From Candidatus Bipolaricaulota bacterium (lineage in GTDB: Bacteria > Bipolaricaulota > Bipolaricaulia > UBA7950 > UBA9294), in the NCBI GenBank assembly GCA_021163015.1, contig JAGGXO010000122.1:1-17664 (forward strand): a DNA stretch of 17,664 nucleotides. The letters are read 5' to 3'. Position 1 is the stretch's first letter. Each line of letters begins with the position of its first letter. Under the pieces are notes generated by a model that saw only the letters and a list, made by a program, of their open reading frames with translations, ran no database searches and had not been told where the DNA came from. Made by a program: the position numbers and the translations under genes. This document shows, in pieces, positions 1-4,833 of this stretch.

Positions 1-49
1 CACATGAATTGGTCGTACCAAGATCTATTCCGATTATTTTTTCTTTCAT
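1..49 (-). CDS. dnaK: DnaK (Hsp70 chaperone), N-terminal 16 codons only
   Basis: The gene runs off the left edge of the window. The 16 visible codons give MKEKIIGIDLGTTNSC, the phosphate-1 loop signature (GIDLGTTNS) that opens the ATPase domain of every DnaK. The start is fixed by a strong Shine-Dalgarno, AAGGAGGAGG, at about 54-63. The ATG overlaps the grpE stop as ATGA (46-49), so translation is probably coupled to grpE. DnaK is the ATP-driven cytoplasmic folding chaperone, and GrpE, encoded immediately upstream, is its nucleotide exchange factor. It should share the CIRCE-controlled promoter in front of hrcA. The rest of the protein, and any dnaJ behind it, are outside the window. Confidence 0.95.
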   Translation of the reverse strand, partial: MKEKIIGIDLGTTNSC

Positions 50-612
50 GATTCCTCCTCCTTCTCAGTTTGTCCCTTACTCACTTTAACCTTGCACGGC
101 CGGAGAACGCGCCCGTTTCTTGCATACCCACGTTCGAACTCCTCGAGGATCGTATTTTTCTCCTCCGAACTCTCCACGCTCAGGAGCGCTTCGTGCTTCG
201 TCGGATCGAACACTTGTCCCTCCGATGAGATAGGCGCCACTCCCTTCGCCCTAAGTATCTGATCGAACTGGGCAAAGATCTTCTCCACTCCTGCAACGAA
301 TGAAGCAGCGTCCGTCTCATCTGAGTAGTTAGCGAACGCGCGCTGCAGGTTATCATACAGCGGTATGAAGTCGAGAACCTCTCGATCGACGATCCGCTCC
401 TCAAGCTGCCCCGTCTCGCGCAGCATGCGCTTCTTATAGTTCTCAAACTCCGCTTGCATCCGCTGCAAACGATCGATGTAAGAACGAATCTCTTCGTCCT
501 TCGCCGCTAGCTGTTCTTCGAGAGAAGGACTATTCTTGCCATCTTCTGAGGGCTGCTTCTCCTCTTCGCGCTTCATGTCTTCCTCTGATGATTTCTTATC
601 TTTCGTGCTCAT
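46..612 (-). CDS. grpE: GrpE, nucleotide exchange factor for DnaK
   Basis: This 188-residue cytoplasmic co-chaperone releases ADP from DnaK. Residues 1-30 are a charged, disordered tail. About 30-75 form the long dimerising helix, containing EFENYKKR. The C-terminal half has the family block FDPTKHEAL and ends in the beta-domain signature GYARNGRVLRPCKVKV. The reading frame continues 36 codons further upstream, but that part lies inside hrcA. The ATG at 612 is preceded by AGGGAG at suitable spacing and overlaps the hrcA stop as ATGA (609-612), so I place the start there. Length is normal for the family. It is the second gene of hrcA-grpE-dnaK, with 4-nt overlaps on both sides, which suggests translational coupling. 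Confidence 0.93.
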   Translation of the reverse strand: MSTKDKKSSEEDMKREEEKQPSEDGKNSPSLEEQLAAKDEEIRSYIDRLQRMQAEFENYKKRMLRETGQLEERIVDREVLDFIPLYDNLQRAFANYSDETDAASFVAGVEKIFAQFDQILRAKGVAPISSEGQVFDPTKHEALLSVESSEEKNTILEEFERGYARNGRVLRPCKVKVSKGQTEKEEES

Positions 613-1673
613 TTTTCTACTCCCTCTGACAAGTCGCGCGGGCACGACGAGACGAGGATCGTCTCCAAGCGATTGGCGATATAGCTCAATGCCGACATCG
701 CCCTCCCGTAGTTCATCCATATCGGTCCGATTACGCCCATCACCCCGCCATGCGGGCGATAGTCGGATGTGATCACACTGAAGTCTTCCATCCCTTCGCG
801 ACGCAATCCACCAATGGAGACCACTAGTCCGCTCCTGTCCCCCCGCTTCCTGTAAATTTCTTCAACAAATGCATCTTCATCCTGTACCGCACGTATCAGC
901 CCGGAGAAGCGATCCATTGCCTCATCGGGGACCGATCGCTGCAGGTCAGAGACGAGGTTCAACACCCCCTCGAAGTACAGCCGCTTGCTTGAACGACGCT
1001 CAAGCAGGCGGCCAAGAACTAGAAGGGCCTGTCGTATAGGTCTCTCGTACCACCCATCAGAGCGATCCTGCAGGGTCAAGCCACGCACTGCATTGAGGGA
1101 CACGCCGTGCAACTCCGTATTTATGATCTCCGTTATCCTCTCGACATCTGCCCGCGAAATATCATCATCAAGTGAGACAATGCCGTGTTCCACAATGCCA
1201 ATGTCAGAGACAATCACCAGCAGAACCGTCCGCGGTCCCATCTGGACGAGAACGACGCGATCAAGGCGCGTCTCCTCCGGTCGCGGGGGAATGACAAACC
1301 CAGCGTATTCCGTGATATTTCCCAGGAGAAAGGCGGTCTGTCGCATTGTCTCTCCCACTTCGAGGCACTGAACTTCATAAGCCTCAACGACCTCCAGGCG
1401 CTCCTTCTTCGTCAGCTCCGAGAGATCAATTAACCAATCAACGAAGAAACGGTATCCCTTCTTCGTCGGAATACGACCGGAAGAGGCGTACGGCTTCTCG
1501 ATGTACCCTGCCTCCTCCAAATCATTCATGTCATTACGCACGGTCGCCGAGCTGACGGAGAGGCCGTAATCATCGAGAATCATCCGCGATGAAACCGGTT
1601 CTCGCAATCGTATGTAGCGATCAACAATCTCTTTTAGAATCAGACGTTGCCGTTCTGGAAGTGTCTTCTCCAT
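609..1673 (-). CDS. hrcA: HrcA, heat-inducible transcription repressor
   Basis: HrcA binds CIRCE operators and represses chaperone operons until heat stress; its activity normally depends on GroEL. The 354-residue frame begins with the HrcA winged helix-turn-helix: RQRLILKEIVDRYI at about 9-22, the recognition region SSATVRNDM at 41-49, and the wing SSGRIPTKKGYR at 64-75. The rest is the GAF-like and dimerisation region, ending close to GVMGVIGPIWMNYGRAMSA, the usual C-terminal HrcA block (GxxGPxRMxY). A GTG nine bases upstream (1682) is in frame but lies inside the CIRCE operator and has no well-spaced ribosome site. The ATG at 1673 has AGAGAG eight bases upstream, so I prefer it. It is first in the operon, so the repressor regulates its own synthesis. 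Confidence 0.95.
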   Translation of the reverse strand: MEKTLPERQRLILKEIVDRYIRLREPVSSRMILDDYGLSVSSATVRNDMNDLEEAGYIEKPYASSGRIPTKKGYRFFVDWLIDLSELTKKERLEVVEAYEVQCLEVGETMRQTAFLLGNITEYAGFVIPPRPEETRLDRVVLVQMGPRTVLLVIVSDIGIVEHGIVSLDDDISRADVERITEIINTELHGVSLNAVRGLTLQDRSDGWYERPIRQALLVLGRLLERRSSKRLYFEGVLNLVSDLQRSVPDEAMDRFSGLIRAVQDEDAFVEEIYRKRGDRSGLVVSIGGLRREGMEDFSVITSDYRPHGGVMGVIGPIWMNYGRAMSALSYIANRLETILVSSCPRDLSEGVEK

Positions 1674-1675
1674 TG

Positions 1676-1702
1676 TTAGCACTCTCTTATACTGTTTGCT
1701 AA
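1676..1702 (-). promoter_or_regulatory. CIRCE operator (HrcA binding site)
   Basis: The left arm TTAGCACTC (1676-1684) matches the CIRCE consensus exactly. It is followed by a 9-base spacer and the right arm GTTTGCTAA (1694-1702), which matches GAGTGCTAA at 7 of 9 positions, for 16 of 18 arm bases in total. The site lies just downstream of the -10 box and ends two bases before the hrcA ATG. HrcA bound here would block initiation, and the element would also sit in the 5' end of the mRNA. The spacing and position are diagnostic; the two mismatches in one arm are the only deviation. Confidence 0.92.
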
Positions 1703-1731
1703 ATGATAACGAGGAGGCACGAGCTTGTCAA
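1703..1731 (-). promoter_or_regulatory. Sigma-70 promoter of hrcA-grpE-dnaK
   Basis: On the minus strand TTGACA (1731-1726) is followed by exactly 17 bases and then TATCAT (1708-1703). The -35 box is perfect and the -10 box matches TATAAT at 5 of 6. The predicted transcription start near 1696 falls inside CIRCE and gives a 5' leader of only about 20-25 nt. A vegetative promoter with CIRCE fits repression by HrcA rather than an alternative heat-shock sigma factor. Confidence 0.85.
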
Positions 1732-1732
1732 C

Positions 1733-1785
1733 GAAGCGTCAAGACATCCACCGAGAATCAGGAGATGACATGAGGCGTCAAGAAA
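1733..1785 (+). repeat. Pair of 14-bp direct repeats in the divergent regulatory region
   Basis: GAAGCGTCAAGACA (1733-1746) and GAGGCGTCAAGAAA (1772-1785) agree at 12 of 14 bases, including a 9-base identical core, GCGTCAAGA. The copies are 39 bp apart, between the hrcA promoter (-35 ends at 1731) and the trp-type promoter (-35 begins at 1867). Two half-sites for a DNA-binding protein are possible, but a chance repeat cannot be excluded. The rest of 1786-1866 shows nothing I can interpret. An open frame running through 1725-1928 has no ribosome site or coding character and is not called. Confidence 0.35.
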
Positions 1786-1866
1786 GTGTCTCATCTGCTT
1801 CGCCATCCCATTTGGGCCTGGAGAGCCGTCCTCGCTTGGCCCTCCACAAGGTGATCTCGGCAGCCC

Positions 1867-1895
1867 TTGACAAACGATGCCTCGGCCTCTATGAT
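1867..1895 (+). promoter_or_regulatory. Sigma-70 promoter of the trpX-type operon
   Basis: TTGACA (1867-1872), a 17-base spacer, then TATGAT (1890-1895). The -35 box is perfect and the -10 box matches 5 of 6, which makes it one of the strongest promoter-like sequences in the window. The predicted start near 1902 gives a leader RNA of about 230 nt before trpX and about 160 nt to the end of the intrinsic terminator at 2030-2063. A strong constitutive promoter followed by a terminator is what an attenuation-controlled operon needs. Confidence 0.85.
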
Positions 1896-1928
1896 GGCTG
1901 TGTTATGAAAACGAGAGAGGCCGCAGGT

Positions 1929-1997
1929 ATGTTAACGATTGACGTGCGCTCTTCTCGTTGGTATTGGTTTAGCGTTGGCATTTCTGCGTTCGCCTAA
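1929..1997 (+). CDS. Leader peptide with Trp-Tyr-Trp-Phe cluster (trpL-like attenuator peptide)
   Basis: A 22-codon frame starts at ATG 1929, with GAGAGAGG (1913-1920) eight bases upstream as ribosome site, and stops at TAA 1995-1997. Residues 11-14 are W-Y-W-F, encoded TGG TAT TGG TTT at 1959-1970; Phe recurs at residue 21. Two Trp codons within three codons are very unusual for so short a peptide and are the hallmark of ribosome-sensing leader peptides in amino acid operons. An in-frame ATG at 1905 lies only about three bases after the predicted transcription start and has no ribosome site. The peptide sits between a consensus promoter and an intrinsic terminator, ahead of a TrpX-type transporter. 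It probably has no function as a protein; its translation rate is the signal. The coding call is inferred from context and composition. Confidence 0.8.
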   Translation: MLTIDVRSSRWYWFSVGISAFA

Positions 1998-2047
1998 TAA
2001 CTAGGCGGTAGCGCGGGAGTGTCAAAGAGGACTACAGGCTGTGCCTG
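1991..2047 (+). promoter_or_regulatory. Competing RNA hairpins of the attenuator (1:2 hairpin and 2:3 antiterminator)
   Basis: Three mutually exclusive pairings can be drawn. Segment 1, CGCCTA (1991-1996, covering the last codons and stop of the leader peptide), pairs with segment 2, TAGGCG (2002-2007), around a 5-base loop. Segment 2, extended to 2002-2012 (TAGGCGGTAGC), can instead pair with GCTGTGCCTG (2038-2047): ten pairs, three of them G-U, with one bulged G. That pairing would consume the loop and upper stem of the terminator at 2030-2052 and act as antiterminator. A ribosome finishing at the TAA would cover segments 1 and 2 and leave the terminator free. One stalled at the Trp codons would leave segment 2 available. 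The pairings are visible; the switching logic is inference. A stalled ribosome ends near 1980, so it would not itself mask segment 1. Confidence 0.6.
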
Positions 2048-2063
2048 TGGTCTTTTATTTTTT
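2030..2063 (+). terminator. Intrinsic terminator in the trpX leader (attenuator terminator)
   Basis: GACTACAGGC (2030-2039), loop TGT, GCCTGTGGTC (2043-2052): ten consecutive pairs with a single G-U, followed directly by TTTTATTTTTT (2053-2063). This is the strongest intrinsic terminator in the window. It lies between a promoter and the first structural gene, where it would block the operon unless prevented from folding. It starts 32 nt after the leader-peptide stop codon, a geometry typical of amino acid attenuators. Confidence 0.93.
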
Positions 2064-2132
2064 GCCTTGGAGGTGAGGAAAGAGCAGAAAGCTGTAAATG
2101 AAGACTAAAAGGGAGTTATCAAGGAGGAGAAC

Positions 2133-3137
2133 ATGAAACGAATATCGGCATTACTAGTTATTGGGGTTATTCTGCTTTCCATGTCGGCGCTAGTCGCCAG
2201 TGGAACATCGATCAAGATCGGAATCTGCCAGATTGTGGAGCATCCGGCACTCGATGCGGTGCGCCAGGGAGTCATCGATTCGTTGACTGCTGCTGGGTAC
2301 GTTGAAGGGGCGGATGTTACGTACCTGCTTGCCAACGCGCAAGGAGACATGGGAACAGCGCTTTCCATCGCGCAGGACTTCAAGTCGCAGAATGTGGACC
2401 TGGTGGTGGCAATAGCCACGCCAACAGCACAGGCAGCGGCACAGGTGTTCGCAGGGACAGATACGCCGATCATCTATGCTGCGGTAACAGATCCCGTCGC
2501 AGCGGGGCTCGTCCTCGATGACAAGGACCCGACTGGAAACGGAAATGTCACCGGCACCTCCGATCTCATTCCGGTGGCATCGGACATTGCCCTCCTCAAG
2601 GAGCTGTCCTCGAAGATCAAGAAGATCGGCATGGTGTACAATCCAGGCGAGGCTAACTCGGTGGTACTAACCGACCTCGCTGTGGCAGCAGCAAAGGATC
2701 TCGGAGTGACGATTGTGAAGGCTGTAGCTGACACGAGCGCCAACGTTCCCATCGCCGCACAGTCCCTTATCGGCCGCGTTGACGCTCTCTACGTGACCAC
2801 GGACAACACCGTCGTCTCCGCAATCGCCTCGGTGGTCGGTGCAGCAGAAGAGGGAAAGATCCCATTCCTCGTCGCCGATCCCACGAGCATCGGCTCTGGC
2901 GTCACTCTTGCCACTGGGTTCGACTACTACGAGCATGGATTACTCACCGGAAGCGTGGTACAGCAAATCCTTAACGGCAAGAAAACAAATGAGATACCTG
3001 TGACGTATCAAAGCAAGACGTTGGTCGTATTGGATCTCGATGCAGCCGCGAAGATCGGCCTGACATTTCCTCAGTCGGTGATCGACAAGGCCGGAAAGAT
3101 CTTCTACGGCGGAACCATGTGGGAACGGGCTAAGTAG
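2133..3137 (+). CDS. trpX: TrpX-type ABC transporter substrate-binding protein
   Basis: A 334-residue exported solute-binding protein of the ABC_sub_bind (COG2984/TrpX) family. Residues 1 to about 24 form a Sec signal peptide (KR, hydrophobic core, VASG); there is no lipobox Cys, so the mature protein is probably periplasmic rather than lipidated. The mature N-terminus IGICQIVEHPALDAVRQGV, then NAQGD and AIATPTAQAAAQ, are characteristic of the family, which folds as two Rossmann lobes. The start is set by AAGGAGGAG (2121-2129). The permease gene follows after 17 nt. The family has been linked to tryptophan uptake in Gram-positive bacteria; here the Trp-codon leader at 1929-1997 independently points to tryptophan or aromatic amino acids. 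Family certainty is high; substrate certainty is moderate. Confidence 0.88.
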   Translation: MKRISALLVIGVILLSMSALVASGTSIKIGICQIVEHPALDAVRQGVIDSLTAAGYVEGADVTYLLANAQGDMGTALSIAQDFKSQNVDLVVAIATPTAQAAAQVFAGTDTPIIYAAVTDPVAAGLVLDDKDPTGNGNVTGTSDLIPVASDIALLKELSSKIKKIGMVYNPGEANSVVLTDLAVAAAKDLGVTIVKAVADTSANVPIAAQSLIGRVDALYVTTDNTVVSAIASVVGAAEEGKIPFLVADPTSIGSGVTLATGFDYYEHGLLTGSVVQQILNGKKTNEIPVTYQSKTLVVLDLDAAAKIGLTFPQSVIDKAGKIFYGGTMWERAK

Positions 3138-3154
3138 CCACACTAGGAGGAGCG

Positions 3155-4054
3155 ATGGCCCTTATTCTTATCCATGCAGCCGAACAGGGGTTGTTGTACG
3201 GGATCGCTGCACTGGGGGTGTTTATCACATACCGCATCCTCAACTTCCCAGATCTGACGGTCGATGGGAGCTTCGTCACCGGAGCGGCCATCGCCTCCTC
3301 CCTCCTTGTTACACACGGGTTCGATCCATTCCTAGTGCTGGTGATCGCCTTTGCCGCGGGGGCTGTGGCCGGCGTTATTACCGGCCTTCTCAATACCCGC
3401 TTGGGGATCACCGATCTTCTTGCTGGTGTTCTATCGATGATCATGCTCTACTCGATAAACCTGCGCATTATGGGACGACCCAACATATCACTCCTTCGCA
3501 CTGACACAGTCGTTCGTATTGTCGCGCGGGAGTTTCACTCGTTGGGGAACATGTCGGTTCTGCTCTTCGTCACCATCGTCACGCTTGCCGTGATGTTCAT
3601 ACTGGTTTTCTTCTTCAAGACAGAGATTGGGCTCGTCCTGCGCGCGACCGGCGACAATGAGCATATGGTGATCGCGCAAGGGGTGAATACAAAACGAATG
3701 AAGGTGGCCGGTCTGGCGTTATCCAATGGGTTGGTCGCCCTGTCCGGTGCGCTCGTCGCCCAGTACAGCGGGTTCGCCGATGTAGGGATGGGGATTGGCA
3801 CGATTGTCACCGGCCTCGCTGCTGTGATCATCGGCGGATCGCTGATCCGCTCGCGCAAGGTGGTGTGGATGACGACGAGCGTCCTCATTGGATCGCTGAT
3901 CTACCGCACAGCGGTGATGTTCGCCCTCCGCTACGGGTATGTGATTGGCTTCCAGGCGAGCGACCTGAAGCTTGTCACCTCTCTCATCGTTATCGTCGCG
4001 CTCGTCGTTCCCGCATTCCGAGAGCGGATGGCAAGGAGGGTAAAGACATGCTGA
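3155..4054 (+). CDS. trpY: TrpY-type ABC transporter permease
   Basis: A 299-residue integral membrane permease of the branched-chain-amino-acid type (BPD_transp_2, COG4120). There are about eight hydrophobic segments, from an N-terminal one near 10-28 to the last near 270-290. The diagnostic block LNFPDLTVDGSFVTGAA lies at about 29-45. The segment around TGDNEHMVIAQGVN (about 163-176) is the cytoplasmic coupling loop that contacts the ATPase. AGGAGG sits just before the ATG. The stop overlaps the ATPase start by 7 nt (ATGCTGA). It forms the channel through which the TrpX-bound substrate enters. Basic residues close the C-terminus (ERMARRVKTC), consistent with a cytoplasmic end. Confidence 0.9.
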   Translation: MALILIHAAEQGLLYGIAALGVFITYRILNFPDLTVDGSFVTGAAIASSLLVTHGFDPFLVLVIAFAAGAVAGVITGLLNTRLGITDLLAGVLSMIMLYSINLRIMGRPNISLLRTDTVVRIVAREFHSLGNMSVLLFVTIVTLAVMFILVFFFKTEIGLVLRATGDNEHMVIAQGVNTKRMKVAGLALSNGLVALSGALVAQYSGFADVGMGIGTIVTGLAAVIIGGSLIRSRKVVWMTTSVLIGSLIYRTAVMFALRYGYVIGFQASDLKLVTSLIVIVALVVPAFRERMARRVKTC

Positions 4055-4833
4055 GGCTGGAAAACGTCCGCAAGGCTTTCCGCTCCGGGCAGGACATTGT
4101 CTTGGCCCTAGGCGGAGTCAACCTCGATCTGGCAAAGGGCGATTTCCTCACAGTGATCGGCTCCAATGGTGCCGGGAAGACGACCCTTCTCAACATCATA
4201 GCCGGAACGATCCTCCCAACGGTTGGGAGAGTGAGCGTCAAAGATAGGGATGTAACAACACTCCCAGCGTATCGGCGCGCACAGTGGATCGGCAGGATCA
4301 CGCAGGACCCTCTCGCCGGCACTGCCCCTATGATGACGATCGCTGAGAATCTAGCTCTTGCCTCGAAACGGGCACATCGCTCATTGAGACTGGCAATCAC
4401 CCGGCGCAAACGAAGGGAGATGGTCGAGCGCATGCTCTCGCTCGGCATGGCCCTCGAACATCGCCTCGATGATCCTGTCTCACTCCTCTCCGGGGGAGAA
4501 AGACAGGCTCTCACCGTGACCATGGCCACACTTGCTCAGCCAGAGATCCTCCTTCTTGATGAACACACCGCGGCCCTCGATCCGGCCAACGCGGCCAAAG
4601 TATCACTCCTGACCCAGGAGTTCGTCGAGCGCTTGGGGGTGACGACGATCATGGTCACTCACAACATGGAACACGCGCTCGCCCTCGGAAACAGGTTACT
4701 CATGATGAACAAAGGGGAAATCATCTACGACTTCAACGGGGGCGAGAAGGGATCCCTGACGGTAGTCGATCTTGTAGATCTGTTTAGCAGGCAGCACATC
4801 GTCGATGACGAACTCTTGCTGGAGGCGCGTTAG
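4048..4833 (+). CDS. trpZ: TrpZ-type ABC transporter ATP-binding protein
   Basis: A 261-residue ABC ATPase (COG1101 type) that powers uptake through the preceding permease. Walker A is GSNGAGKT (38-45), the signature is LLSGGERQ (146-153), Walker B is ILLLDEH (167-173) and the switch His is 205 (THNM). DEH replaces the common DEP after Walker B, as is usual in this subfamily. The frame is open 61 codons further upstream, but that region overlaps the permease; AAGGAGGG (4033-4040) and the MLRLENVRKAF N-terminus fix the ATG at 4048. Its TAG shares bases with the secA stop on the other strand (TTAG, 4830-4833), so no conventional terminator separates the two convergent operons. Confidence 0.93.
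   Translation: MLRLENVRKAFRSGQDIVLALGGVNLDLAKGDFLTVIGSNGAGKTTLLNIIAGTILPTVGRVSVKDRDVTTLPAYRRAQWIGRITQDPLAGTAPMMTIAENLALASKRAHRSLRLAITRRKRREMVERMLSLGMALEHRLDDPVSLLSGGERQALTVTMATLAQPEILLLDEHTAALDPANAAKVSLLTQEFVERLGVTTIMVTHNMEHALALGNRLLMMNKGEIIYDFNGGEKGSLTVVDLVDLFSRQHIVDDELLLEAR

Noticed and set aside
1680..1682. GTG 1682 as the hrcA start
   Set aside because: It lies inside CIRCE and lacks spacing for a ribosome site; ATG 1673 is better placed.
1725..1928. A longer plus-strand protein ending in the leader peptide sequence (90 codons from TTG 1725)
   Set aside because: The start is a TTG inside the hrcA promoter with no ribosome site, the strong promoter at 1867-1895 lies within the frame, and the composition does not look like a protein family. 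Only the last 22 codons have supporting signals.
2003..2017. T-box riboswitch: AGGCGGTAGCGCGGG resembles the T-box antiterminator consensus AGGGTGGNACCGCGG
   Set aside because: A base is missing and the UGGN that binds the tRNA acceptor end is absent. From the predicted transcript start to the terminator there are only about 160 nt, with no recognisable Stem I, specifier loop or k-turn. The leader peptide model explains more. It remains the main rival and could be tested with an Infernal search against the T-box covariance model; a strong hit would overturn the peptide model.
3865..4047. N-terminal extension of the ABC ATPase by 61 residues
   Set aside because: It overlaps the permease gene in another frame, resembles no ATPase sequence, and ATG 4048 has a strong ribosome site.
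4767..4780. Hairpin GATCT TGT AGATC near the end of trpZ as a terminator
   Set aside because: It is only 5 bp, within coding sequence, and has no T-run on either strand.
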